Source: Peribacillus simplex
Lineage (GTDB): Bacteria; Bacillota; Bacilli; Bacillales; DSM-1321
Length of the DNA stretch: 64,000 bases
NCBI RefSeq assembly: GCF_030123325.1
Contig: NZ_CP126106.1
Coordinates: 2,260,001-2,324,000, forward strand
Reading direction: 5' to 3'
Numbering within the stretch: the stretch's first letter is position 1; the number at the start of each line of letters is the position of its first letter. Of the stretch, positions 1-7,747 are shown piece after piece. Under the pieces are notes generated by a model that was not told where the DNA came from, searched no databases, and worked only from the letters and a program-made list of their open reading frames with translations. Both the position numbers and the translations under genes were made by a program.

Positions 1-739
1 TGTTCCAGCCTTTACCTTTAACTGCTGCAATACCTATTACTTTTTCTGATTTTCCGTAATCACTTATGCCATTCAACGTTAAAGTCGTCGTGTCACCATC
101 ATTTACAACTGCCAAATGGTACCATTCATCAGCGTTTAAAGATCGAGACCAATTGCTTACATTATAATTTAAATTAGATGGATGACTTGTCCAGTGGATT
201 TTTTGATCACTGGATACAGTTAAAGCAGAAAGGATTTTTTTCTCGCCTTCCATTTTATTAAGATCGGCAGCCTGTCCTTGTCTAGAAAAAAGCCCCATGA
301 CACTCTTGGAATCACTTGGCAACTTAAAAATCGCTTCAATGGTAAAACCCTTATCGAAATTCTCCGAATTGATAGGTGCATTCTTATTGGTTTTGAAATA
401 CCTACCTGAAGGGGCGTTTTCGTAATTAGCGAACTTCAAGCTATCCACTTTTTCTTGATCATGATAATCTTCTTCAGACCATTGAATCATATTTTTTAAT
501 TCAGGCGAGGCAGGATCACCTATCGTCACTAACTCTAAATCATTTCCATGTTTGCTTGTATCTTCTATAATTAAATTACCTTTATCGATAGATCCGCTTT
601 TAACATGTTGTTTTGTGAATTTCCAATTTGCTACGATATTGCTTCGATTATTTTCAGCAACGGAATCAGCCGATTTGGCAATACCAGGAACAATCATACA
701 TAAGAGTGAGAGACCTATTAATGCTTTTTTCATTCTCAT
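1..739 (-). CDS. Secreted LamG/concanavalin A-like domain protein (3' end outside window)
   Basis: The reading frame opens at 739 on the minus strand (MRMKKALIGLSL...) and runs off the left edge without a stop, giving about 246 residues. A GGGGTG ribosome binding site lies just upstream. The N-terminus is a Sec signal peptide (basic MRMKK, then a hydrophobic stretch ending PGIAKSA, probable cleavage after AKS). The following residues, including the ANWKF opening, FTIEAIFKLP, and the EWYHLAVVNDGDTTTLTLNG strand pattern, are typical of a LamG/laminin-type jelly-roll lectin domain. It is therefore an exported protein that probably binds or cuts carbohydrate. The catalytic part, if any, lies outside the window, so no enzyme is named. 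Confidence 0.75.
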   Translation of the reverse strand, partial: MRMKKALIGLSLLCMIVPGIAKSADSVAENNRSNIVANWKFTKQHVKSGSIDKGNLIIEDTSKHGNDLELVTIGDPASPELKNMIQWSEEDYHDQEKVDSLKFANYENAPSGRYFKTNKNAPINSENFDKGFTIEAIFKLPSDSKSVMGLFSRQGQAADLNKMEGEKKILSALTVSSDQKIHWTSHPSNLNYNVSNWSRSLNADEWYHLAVVNDGDTTTLTLNGISDYGKSEKVIGIAAVKGKGWN

Positions 740-1073
740 AAAATATTCACCCCATTACATTTTGATTAAGCGATATACATTTATCCTTTTACTACCTGGA
801 TTAATTTGTAGCGAACTAAGCCTAGGTAGATTCCGTATAGCTGCAATATGGTATAGTTTGCTTATCTTCTCGATAACTTATTAAGGATGAGTAAAAAAGT
901 CTTATTCTTTTGAAGGGCATTAGGTGATAAGTCCTAATGTGTACGAATTATCTTGTTGAAATCAGGGAATGCAACTAATTGTCGAAAGAGGTTTGCAGTA
1001 ATTTGAACTTCAGATGGGGAAGAAGGAATAGCATACTGGTAATTGGAGTTAATGGACAAAACGAAGAAAAAGC

Positions 1074-1105
1074 AAAAAAAGAGACAGCCATAAGCTGTCT
1101 TTTTT
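1074..1105 (-). terminator. Rho-independent terminator of the Gly/His-rich gene
   Basis: On the minus strand AGACAGC and GCTGTCT form a 7-bp stem around a 5-base loop, followed by a run of T. It begins at the stop codon of the Gly/His-rich gene. Confidence 0.7.
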
Positions 1106-1374
1106 CACCACCTACAAATCCAAGACCACCCAAATCCGGGAACCCATACTCTTCTACAACGTGGAACCCAATGCCCGTGTTCCCAATGACCACCGCCATG
1201 ACCGCCACCGTGTCCATCCCAATGACCACCGCCATGACCGCCGCCGTGTCCATCCCATTGACCGCCGCCATGACCGCCGCCGTGTCCGTCCCATTGACCT
1301 CCGCCCGGGCCCGGTATTCGTTCTCCATCTATATAATAAGGCACATTATTAGGGTAATAAGCGTAATTATACAT
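1105..1374 (-). CDS. Gly/His-rich repeat protein, probable spore coat or surface protein
   Basis: This is an 89-residue protein starting at 1374 behind a perfect AAGGAGGA site. After a Tyr-rich head (MYNYAYYPNNVPYYIDGERI) it carries tandem 12-residue units of the type GHGGGHGGGHWD (about residues 27-66), and a tail with an Arg/Cys/Trp pattern (PRCRRVWVPGFGWSWICRW). Such low-complexity His/Gly/Tyr-rich small proteins in Bacillaceae are often coat or exosporium components and could bind metals; that role is inferred from composition only. The 36-nt DNA repeats produce long false ORFs on the opposite strand and in other frames. The gene has its own RBS and terminator and stands alone. Confidence 0.75.
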   Translation of the reverse strand: MYNYAYYPNNVPYYIDGERIPGPGGGQWDGHGGGHGGGQWDGHGGGHGGGHWDGHGGGHGGGHWEHGHWVPRCRRVWVPGFGWSWICRW

Positions 1375-1647
1375 TCAAGAAATCCTCCTTTTTTGTTTAC
1401 CCTTTCAGGATATGTACAAAGGGTGGGAAGTGTCCTATATGGACAATGATGGACGATAAAATAGGCCTGCCTATTTATTGTTGTCAAAATAAAAGACAGC
1501 AATATTAATGGCAGTTTTTTTCCCTCATATTGAATTTTAAACACTATTGGTACTTCAGTTGTTTTGTGATAGAGAACTGTTACTATTATGTAAACTAAAG
1601 ATGATAAGAGTATTCAGTAGATACTAAGAAAAAATAATCCGTTTTGA

Positions 1648-2007
1648 CTTAACAAAACTTTTGTTTTCTCGGTTGAACATCCAATCTTTACTTCTCGCAA
1701 GGAACAAGCTTGGTATGTAGATGATCACGGTAATCATCTGCATTGTCCAGTAGACAATTATCAATTCGAAGGTGTGAGAGAAACAACCTTCTTAACCGAA
1801 AACGTAGTAAAGTATCATCGTACGATTTCAATATAAATAAATGACTTAATTGGTGCTGGATTCAGCGTAAGAGCCGTAAAGGAACCGATACCATCTGATG
1901 AATTGTTAAAAAGTGTTCCTGAAATGGTAGATGAAAACAGAAGGCCCGTGTTTTTAATGATTTCAGCAGTAAAGGAAACGAATTCTATTAATGAAGGAAT
2001 CAAGTAA
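1648..2007 (+). pseudogene. Remnant of a class I SAM-dependent methyltransferase
   Basis: The frame starting near 1648 reads ...FVFSVEHPIFTSRKEQAW..., continues through VRETTFLTENVVKYHRTISI, meets an in-frame TAA (about 1834), and resumes in the same frame with INDLIGAGFSVRAVKEPIP and DENRRPVFLMISAVK to the stop at 2007. These are the C-terminal strands of a SAM-dependent methyltransferase family common in Bacillus. The N-terminal SAM-binding half (the Gly-rich motif I) is missing: a TGA lies just upstream in frame and I found no homologous coding before it. It is a 5'-truncated gene with at least one nonsense mutation, so almost certainly non-functional. Confidence 0.75.
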
Positions 2008-2011
2008 ACGG

Positions 2012-2049
2012 AAAAAAGGCGTTTCCACAAAAGTAGGGACGCCTTTTTG
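2012..2049 (+). terminator. Terminator behind the methyltransferase remnant
   Basis: AAAAAAGGCGTTTCC pairs with GGGACGCCTTTTT around a short loop, ending in a T run. It is well conserved although the gene before it has decayed. Confidence 0.75.
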
Positions 2050-2153
2050 TTATTATCATTATTTCTTTATACAATAAAGCGTTGATTATCGGCGTTAATT
2101 AGGTAATGATTAAATCAGTTACGTATGGAAAGGACTTTTGGGAGGGGAATTGG

Positions 2154-2723
2154 ATGGAGAAGGTATTTCCGCTTATTGAAACACGACGATTGATATTAAG
2201 GGAAGTAACAATAGAAGATGCGGGTGATATGTTTAAATATTTATCTGATACGGATGTAGTGAAGCCAATGGGGCTAGATCCATGCCAAACAGTCAATGAC
2301 GTATGGGATGAAATTAAGTGGTACGAATCTATATTCCAGGAAGGTACGGGAATCAGATGGGGAATTACATTAAAAGAATCCGGTAAGGTTATAGGAAGTT
2401 GCGGTTTTCTTAATATGGTCACCAAACACCATCGAGCTGAAATTGGATATGAATTAAGTAAAGATCATTGGGGAAAAGGCATTGCTAGTGAAGCATTGGA
2501 AGCCGTTGTTATGTATGGTTATCGCCACTTTCACCTGGAAAGGATTGAAGCGTTAATTGAACCTGATAATCACCCATCCCAAAAACTCGTGGAAAAACAA
2601 GGATTTAGAAGAGAAGGATTGCTAAGGCATTATGAATATACATGTGGCAAATTCGATGATTTATATATGTACTCACTCATAAAAGAAGATTTTAATGACA
2701 TTATTCATTGTGAAAAACGCTAA
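2154..2723 (+). CDS. GNAT family N-acetyltransferase (RimJ/RimL type)
   Basis: This is a 189-residue protein of the RimJ/RimL-like acetyltransferase group, which moves an acetyl group from acetyl-CoA to an amine on a protein or small molecule. It shows the classic ETRRLILREVTIEDAGDMF opening, the central GxCGF strand, the acetyl-CoA loop in ELSKDHWGKGIASEAL, and the DNHPSQKLVEKQGFRREG helix. The ATG at 2154 is preferred because GGAGGGGAA ends five bases before it; an upstream in-frame ATG at 2106 has no RBS. The natural substrate cannot be told from sequence. It is followed by a repeat-rich stretch and is monocistronic. Confidence 0.85.
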   Translation: MEKVFPLIETRRLILREVTIEDAGDMFKYLSDTDVVKPMGLDPCQTVNDVWDEIKWYESIFQEGTGIRWGITLKESGKVIGSCGFLNMVTKHHRAEIGYELSKDHWGKGIASEALEAVVMYGYRHFHLERIEALIEPDNHPSQKLVEKQGFRREGLLRHYEYTCGKFDDLYMYSLIKEDFNDIIHCEKR

Positions 2724-2827
2724 AAAGGCGGTCAAAGTATCATACAACAGTAAAAATCGATAAAGAATAAACTAGTCTTAAACCTGGTTTGTGATGAGTA
2801 CAGCCTAAAGTAAAAAAACATCCATTT

Positions 2828-2952
2828 GAATGGAGTGGGTGTTCCAGACTCATGCGGGAAAAGCGCGTCCAAGGGAGACCCCACAGGCGTAATGAGCGCC
2901 GGGAAGGCTCCCGGAACTTCCGCGGCAAGCGAGTGCCTGGAATGGAAATTAA
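2828..2952 (+). repeat. GC-rich structured repeat, subtype A, copy A1 (diverged)
   Basis: This is the most diverged copy of the dispersed core repeat. It keeps GGGAGACCCCACAGGCG, GGCTCCCGG, CCGCGGCAAGCGAGTGCCTG and the end GGAAATTAAC. The inner stem GGCG/CGCC and outer stem GGGAG/CTCCC are preserved. ORFs over this stretch are repeat-derived and not genes. Confidence 0.8.
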
Positions 2953-2998
2953 CGTTCAAATTTTACACCACCTCAAAAAACGTTCCAGTTGATTGCAG

Positions 2999-3190
2999 AA
3001 ATCCGCTCCCTTTTCGCCGACTGACTGCCAAGCCTACTTGTCGCAAGCGCCTGCGATGTCTCAGCTAGCCAGTTATTCAGCAGGAGTGTTGCAAATTTCT
3101 TGAATCCAGTGAGTGTTCAATCCATAAAAGTAAACCATGAAGGATAGCCAAGTCTTCTTTTTATGATTAAACCATTCGAACCCTCCCTCC
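2999..3190 (+). repeat. Repeat R2, copy a
   Basis: This stretch shares clear but diverged similarity with 38779..38990. Common landmarks in the same order are CTGCCAAGCCT, the TCTC-GNTAG-CAGT block, GCANGAANGT, AAATTTCTTGAATC, GTGAG and ATCCATA. It lies directly downstream of core copy A1, as its partner lies downstream of the MITE at 38.5 kb. Confidence 0.5.
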
Positions 3191-3207
3191 AGACTGTAAG
3201 CAAACTC

Positions 3208-3245
3208 GAAGAAAAGTCAGTTGGCATAGAGTTTTTTCTAAAAGA
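3208..3245 (+). repeat. Repeat R3, copy a (about 38 bp)
   Basis: GAAAAGTCAGTTGG, then ATAGAGTTTTTTCT, recurs at 38497..38531 with a few changes. In both places it lies immediately upstream of a GC-rich core copy. Confidence 0.5.
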
Positions 3246-3253
3246 ACAATCCA

Positions 3254-3384
3254 GTTGATTGGAACGGAAGGTACGAGACTCCTGCTTAGAAAAGCGCGTC
3301 CAGGGGAGACCCCGCAGGCGCAAAGGCGCCGAGGAGGCTCCCGGACCGCCCGCGGAAAGCGAGTGCCTGGAGTGGAAATCAACG
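3254..3384 (+). repeat. GC-rich structured repeat, subtype A, copy A2
   Basis: This 131-bp element is bounded by GTTGATT and AATCAAC. Its centre holds GGGGAGACC pairing with GGCTCCC, and an inner GGCGC/GCGCC hairpin. It lacks the terminal inverted repeats found around the subtype B copies. Confidence 0.85.
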
Positions 3385-3450
3385 ATCAAATAAAAGCGGT
3401 CTTTTTCTATTGTTGAAAATTCATAATAAGTACTTGAAATTTTAATTTCC

Positions 3451-3774
3451 TCACTGGCTTGTATAATCTCTTTCCACCTTGCAAATTCGGGTTGAGTATG
3501 ACGAGTACCAATCCTTCATCCCTTTTTCCTGTGCTTTTTTGTGAGCAGCATTTTCTTTCCAAAGCTTTATGGCATCCAGGGACTTCCAATAGGATACGGT
3601 AATTCCTAAACCGTTTGGATCTCTTACGCTTTCCACTCCTAAATAGCCATCTTGTTGGGCAGCAAGTTCAACCATGAATTCAGCGGTTGAATTATATCTT
3701 GCAGCATCCTTATCGCTTCTTTTAGATGTGAAAATACAAGCGTAATAGGGTGGTTCGGGAGTATTTGCAAACAT
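3451..3774 (-). CDS. Antibiotic biosynthesis monooxygenase (ABM) domain protein
   Basis: This is a 107-residue protein starting at 3774 behind AAAGGAGG. It has the ferredoxin-like ABM fold pattern: a first strand PPYYACIFTSKR, a helix with YNSTAEFMVELAAQQDGYLG, the strand GLGITVSYWKSLDAIKLWK and the AHKKAQEKG helix. It resembles the small Bacillus YqjZ-type proteins. Family members are cofactor-free monooxygenases or haem-binding proteins, but many have unknown roles and no substrate can be assigned. It is transcribed alone, opposite to its neighbours. Confidence 0.75.
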   Translation of the reverse strand: MFANTPEPPYYACIFTSKRSDKDAARYNSTAEFMVELAAQQDGYLGVESVRDPNGLGITVSYWKSLDAIKLWKENAAHKKAQEKGMKDWYSSYSTRICKVERDYTSQ

Positions 3775-3789
3775 GAAATGATGCCTCCT

Positions 3790-4125
3790 TTTAACTTAAT
3801 ATTCAAAACAATACCACATGGGCGGGAACATGGATAGATGCCAGGTAAAGCGGTTCCTTGATATCCGCCAAGAAAACAAGGTGGTAAGAGCGGTATATAT
3901 CACTGACACGGCTAATTCTTTGGAAGGGATTTTATTCTGATTACCGAATATATATTACTTTGACGGTTTTACAAAAGAATATGATCCCAGAATTCCTTAG
4001 ACTAAAATAAATACATGTACGCAAGTGGGTGTCGAAATAGATGAAGACCATATCAAGAGTATAATGGATATGGTTATCTGAAAGTTATAAGACACTTGTT
4101 GTTCGTGTAAAATGTTGAAATCACT
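3790..4125. other. Intergenic stretch with only short decayed ORFs
   Basis: No intact gene is visible. A short frame near 3831-3942 (MDRCQVKRFLDIRQEN...) and another near 4020-4081 look like coding remnants, but neither has a convincing RBS and I recognise neither family. Confidence 0.4.
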
Positions 4126-4142
4126 TTTGGAGGGATGGCTAA

Positions 4143-4694
4143 GTGGCAGAATTGGTATATCATGTAGCGGTTTCACTGGACAATTTCATTGCCGATCAAG
4201 CAATGTTGGATGGGAATATCAATCAATCTTTTTTCTTATTTGAAGGAGATCATGTCCCAGACTTTTTATCCGATATCCAGCAATATGAAGCGGTGTTGAT
4301 GGGAAGTAAAACATATGAATTTGGATTTCAATTCGGAGCTAAACCGGGTGAACCGGGCTATAAGGGCTTGAAACATTATATATTTTCGAGCTCCCTTCAG
4401 TTTGAATCGAATGGGGAGGTAGAACTTATCGAAGGAAACGCCGTAGCGTTTATTGAAAGCCTCAAGCAGCAAGGTGATGGAAAGCTATGGCTTTGCGGGG
4501 GAGGAGAATTGGCTGGAACGTTATTGAAACATAAACTCATTGATCAATTGGTGCTGAAAGTGAATCCAGTCATAATCGGTGAAGGCATCCCTCTTTTCGG
4601 CAGCGTTAAGCCAAGTCTAAAATTAGATTTAGTTGACATGAAACAATATCCAAACGGAGTGATTAAACCTACATATAATATTATTTATACTTAG
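4143..4694 (+). CDS. Dihydrofolate reductase-fold (RibD C-terminal-like) family protein
   Basis: This is a 183-residue protein with a GTG start at 4143, chosen because GGAGGGAT lies 6 bases upstream. The first strand YHVAVSLDNFIAD, the GSKTYEFGFQ motif, the LWLCGGGELAGTLLKHKL nucleotide-binding turn and PVIIGEGIPLF are hallmarks of the DHFR/RibD-C superfamily, close to Bacillus YwjB/YyaP. These proteins are probably NADPH-dependent reductases of pteridine- or flavin-like substrates; the true substrate is not known. It is a single-gene unit ended by the terminator at 4748. Confidence 0.85.
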   Translation: MAELVYHVAVSLDNFIADQAMLDGNINQSFFLFEGDHVPDFLSDIQQYEAVLMGSKTYEFGFQFGAKPGEPGYKGLKHYIFSSSLQFESNGEVELIEGNAVAFIESLKQQGDGKLWLCGGGELAGTLLKHKLIDQLVLKVNPVIIGEGIPLFGSVKPSLKLDLVDMKQYPNGVIKPTYNIIYT

Positions 4695-4747
4695 GAATAT
4701 GGTGGAGGGCTTCCGATACTTCATTCTTAAAGACTTTCCTTCAATAG

Positions 4748-4776
4748 TTAGGGCTGCTTTGGCGCAGCCTTTTTCT
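4748..4776 (+). terminator. Terminator of the DHFR-fold gene
   Basis: GGCTGC and GCAGCC pair around a 6-base loop, followed by TTTTTCTT. Confidence 0.75.
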
Positions 4777-4890
4777 TATGAATATTCACTGGTCAATAAA
4801 AAAGTAAAAGTGAAAATATTCAAAGAAAATTAATTAGAAATTTATTTTTAACATATATCCTTTCAGTATAACTTGAAAGGAGTTTTCTCT

Positions 4891-5856
4891 ATGAGGAAAA
4901 TGTTGAAAGTATCAAAGAATATATTTTTTTCCTTCGTTGCTATTATCATATTTGTAGCAATGGCTGTTTTTATTTACCATAATTATCAAAAGGGCAAAGA
5001 ATCATCATTAATTAGAGAAGGAACATTGGTTGATTTTAATAACAAGGGAATTAATGTATATTCGGAAGGCAGCGGTGAGGATACATACGTTTTTATGTCC
5101 GGTTCCGGGATTGCGGCTCCAGTTTATGAATTGAAAGGATTATATAGTGAATTTGCAAAAGAAAATAAGATTGCAGTCATTGAAAGAGCTGGATATGGAT
5201 ACAGTGATGTTTTTCGTGATGATAGGGATATTGATACAATATTGGAACAAAGCAGGAAATCATTAATGGAAAGCGGAAATAAACCTCCTTATTTTTTGGT
5301 CCCACACTCAATATCAGGTATCGAAGCTATTTACTGGGCACAAAAATACCCAAATGAAGTAAAGGGAATCATTGCTTTGGATATTGGTTTACCGCACCAA
5401 TATGTAACTCATAAAATGGGCATGGTAGATTCATTGACTGTAAGAGGAGTGAATATTTTAACGAAAATGGGTTTGCACCGTCTTTTTCCTTCTGCTGTTT
5501 ATAATCCCGAAGTGATTAGGCAATCTTTCTTAAGTGACCATGAAAAGGAAATATATAAAGCACTATCATATAAACAGTTTTTTAATGATGATATGGAGCA
5601 AGAGCTAATACAGAGTTACAGTAATGGGAAAAAATCAGTTAACTTGCCGTTTCCAAAAGAAACACCCATTTTATTTTTAGATGCGATTGCCGATGAAAAT
5701 AAAAATTCAAAATATACAAAACAAAAAAATGAAGATTATGAGAAGTTTGCACAGAAACTATTAAAGGCCGATGTAATAAAACTGAAAGGGACGCACAGCA
5801 TTTATTTATATGTGCCAGATGAGATTTATGATCTTGCCATGGAATTTATTAAATGA
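4891..5856 (+). CDS. Membrane-anchored alpha/beta hydrolase
   Basis: This is a 321-residue protein starting at ATG 4891 with AAAGGAG eight bases before it. Residues about 8-28 form one membrane segment (IFFSFVAIIIFVAMAVF), so the enzyme domain is probably outside the cell. The alpha/beta-hydrolase order is present: the strand YVFMSGSGIAAP, ERAGYGYSD, a nucleophile elbow PHSISG in place of the usual GHSLGG, and the catalytic-His strand LKGTHSIYLYVPD. The serine after His is kept but both flanking glycines are changed. It lies 18 nt before a response regulator/kinase pair and is likely co-transcribed with it. Confidence 0.8.
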   Translation: MRKMLKVSKNIFFSFVAIIIFVAMAVFIYHNYQKGKESSLIREGTLVDFNNKGINVYSEGSGEDTYVFMSGSGIAAPVYELKGLYSEFAKENKIAVIERAGYGYSDVFRDDRDIDTILEQSRKSLMESGNKPPYFLVPHSISGIEAIYWAQKYPNEVKGIIALDIGLPHQYVTHKMGMVDSLTVRGVNILTKMGLHRLFPSAVYNPEVIRQSFLSDHEKEIYKALSYKQFFNDDMEQELIQSYSNGKKSVNLPFPKETPILFLDAIADENKNSKYTKQKNEDYEKFAQKLLKADVIKLKGTHSIYLYVPDEIYDLAMEFIK

Positions 5857-5874
5857 ATAAAGAAAGGCTTTGTG

Positions 5875-6546
5875 ATGAAAAGATATAATATTTTAATTGT
5901 TGAAGATGATTTGATGATTGGTGATTTATTGAAAAAAATTTTGCAACGCGAAGAATACAATGTACGTTGGATGAAGGGAGGAAAAGATATTATAGATATA
6001 ATCCATGGGATGGATTTAGTCATTATGGATGTTATGCTGCCAGGAGATGATGGCTATCAAATTACAAGGAAAGTAAATAGTCTAGGATTAAATATTCCAG
6101 TTATTTTTCTATCCGCCCGAAATGATATCGAAAGTAAACTCCAAGGTTTGACAATTGGCGAGGATTATATGACTAAGCCTTTTGATCCCAGGGAGCTATT
6201 ACTAAGAATGCAGAAATTGCTGGATAATCAATATGGCACTTTCACGCAAATCAAGCATATATATATAGATGCCGAACATAAAAAAGTATTCAATAATGAC
6301 TTGCATAATGAAGTGGTTTTTACTGCGATAGAGCGTAAAATATTTTTCTATTTATATGAAAATAGGGATCGGATCTTAACGAAAGAACATTTCTTTGAAT
6401 ATTTATGGCAGCTCGAAGAAAGGAATCAAAATATCATTAATGTTCATATAAAAAAAGTTAGAACAAAAATCAATGATAACAACGGTGAGATCATCCAAAA
6501 TATATATGGGGAAGGGTATAGATTGAATACCTATATAAAGAAATGA
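5875..6546 (+). CDS. OmpR/PhoB-family response regulator
   Basis: This is a 223-residue two-domain regulator. The receiver domain has the acidic pair D11-D12, the phospho-acceptor D52 in VIMDVMLPG and K101 in MTKPFDP. The C-terminal winged helix (about 130-222) has the usual ERKIFFYLYENRDRILTKE and INVHIKKVRTKIN, then GEGYRLN. The ATG at 5875 fits AAAGG better than the GTG at 5872. It overlaps the next gene by 4 nt (ATGA), so the two are translationally coupled. It probably controls the upstream hydrolase operon in response to the kinase; targets are unknown. Confidence 0.9.
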   Translation: MKRYNILIVEDDLMIGDLLKKILQREEYNVRWMKGGKDIIDIIHGMDLVIMDVMLPGDDGYQITRKVNSLGLNIPVIFLSARNDIESKLQGLTIGEDYMTKPFDPRELLLRMQKLLDNQYGTFTQIKHIYIDAEHKKVFNNDLHNEVVFTAIERKIFFYLYENRDRILTKEHFFEYLWQLEERNQNIINVHIKKVRTKINDNNGEIIQNIYGEGYRLNTYIKK

Positions 6547-7541
6547 AATTAAAGAAAAAATACCAGCTATTATTATTTATCGCCGTTATTAGCGTACCAT
6601 TTATATTACTGTTAATCAGTATCCTTATGTCAGTCATTTATGATTTGGCCTTTAAAACCAAAAATGATGATATTCCTTTTCATGAATCTTTTGCATATCC
6701 TACAATGCTGGGGGTATTTATTTTATCATTGTTATTGTTAGCCTTCTTATTTTCCAAATCTATTAACTCACTATTAAATAAAATCAATATATTGAATGAA
6801 ACCATCAGGAATTTAGCCAGTGATAAGGAGATTCCGAATAAATTAGAGATTAAAAGCAATGATGAAATCGGGAAATTAACTAAATCGGTGAACTTATTGA
6901 TTGAAAGAACGACCTATCGGGAATTGGAACTAAAACAACAGGAGGAAATGAAAAAGGAACTCCTGAATAAATTAAGGCATGACATCAATACACCTTTAAC
7001 AGCAATAAAATTACAATTGTTTTATTTAGAAGGTCAATATACGGGTCAAGTTCCACTATTGCAATCACTATATCAACAAATTGATTATATTTCCGAATTA
7101 ACAAATGAATATAAAATTCAATCCACAGATGCGTTAGATAATTCTTATATCTTAAATGATGAAGTGAATATGCACGAATTAATAGAAATGATGGTTAAAA
7201 AATGGGACTATTTGTATAACATGCATGGTATTGAATTAATATATCACCCATTAAATGGAGAGTTGGAATGGATAAGTAATGACTTGTGGCTTCAAAGGTT
7301 GTTCGATAACGTTTTCCAAAATGTGTTGAATCACTCGAGGGCTGATAAACTTGTGATAACCATCGAAAATGATGGAGTCATTATCAAGGATAATGGTATT
7401 GGTTTTGATATCGATCGTAAAAGTAAGGGGCTTGGCTTAAATATAATTGAGGATATAGCCAAGACACTACATATAAAATATAATTTGCAATCAAACGAAA
7501 GCGGAACTTCATTTTGTTTTACAGTCGAAAAAACGATATAA
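6543..7541 (+). CDS. Sensor histidine kinase
   Basis: This is a 332-residue kinase with two membrane segments (about 8-34 and 53-72) enclosing only a very short extracellular loop (about 18 residues). That points to an intramembrane-sensing type. A HAMP-like linker (about 75-125) precedes the HisKA motif KLRHDINTPLTAIKLQ with phospho-accepting H146. The ATPase domain has an N box (FQNVLNHS), G1 (IKDNGIGFD) and G2 (KGLGLNIIED). Its start overlaps the stop of the response regulator. Small kinases with this topology often sense cell-envelope stress or antimicrobial peptides, which is inference here. Confidence 0.88.
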   Translation: MKLKKKYQLLLFIAVISVPFILLLISILMSVIYDLAFKTKNDDIPFHESFAYPTMLGVFILSLLLLAFLFSKSINSLLNKINILNETIRNLASDKEIPNKLEIKSNDEIGKLTKSVNLLIERTTYRELELKQQEEMKKELLNKLRHDINTPLTAIKLQLFYLEGQYTGQVPLLQSLYQQIDYISELTNEYKIQSTDALDNSYILNDEVNMHELIEMMVKKWDYLYNMHGIELIYHPLNGELEWISNDLWLQRLFDNVFQNVLNHSRADKLVITIENDGVIIKDNGIGFDIDRKSKGLGLNIIEDIAKTLHIKYNLQSNESGTSFCFTVEKTI

Positions 7542-7747
7542 ATCTCAATTGATTCGTTATTTTTGCGGCGTTAACATCCGGGGATTTTGTCAAGGGTTCA
7601 TCAATATCATTCTTTTCAGATAGTTTGCCCCATGCAACATAGTTATATATCACTTACTTATATAAAGCGATACAAAAAGGTTGCTATAGACCCACCCATT
7701 TTTAAGTTGATATGATATTCAGGTACTTAATTGTGGGGGGAAGTTGA
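7542..7747. other. Intergenic region before the CDF gene
   Basis: No terminator or gene is clear in this 206-bp gap. A GGGGGGAAG ribosome binding site for the next gene ends at 7743. Confidence 0.4.

Noticed and set aside
975..1449. Long ORFs on both strands across the Gly/His repeat gene
   Set aside because: They arise from the 36-nt repeat, which is open in several frames. Only the minus-strand frame starting at 1374 has a Shine-Dalgarno site and a terminator.
2828..3384. CRISPR-like array because of the repeated GC-rich units
   Set aside because: Copies are ~130 bp, few, irregularly spaced and dispersed over 60 kb; there are no spacers of equal length and no cas genes.
4135..4180. GGCTAAGTGGCAGAATTGGTA looks like the 5' part of a tRNA-Leu
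   Set aside because: No acceptor partner or anticodon arm follows, and the bases are the start of the DHFR-fold gene behind a good RBS.
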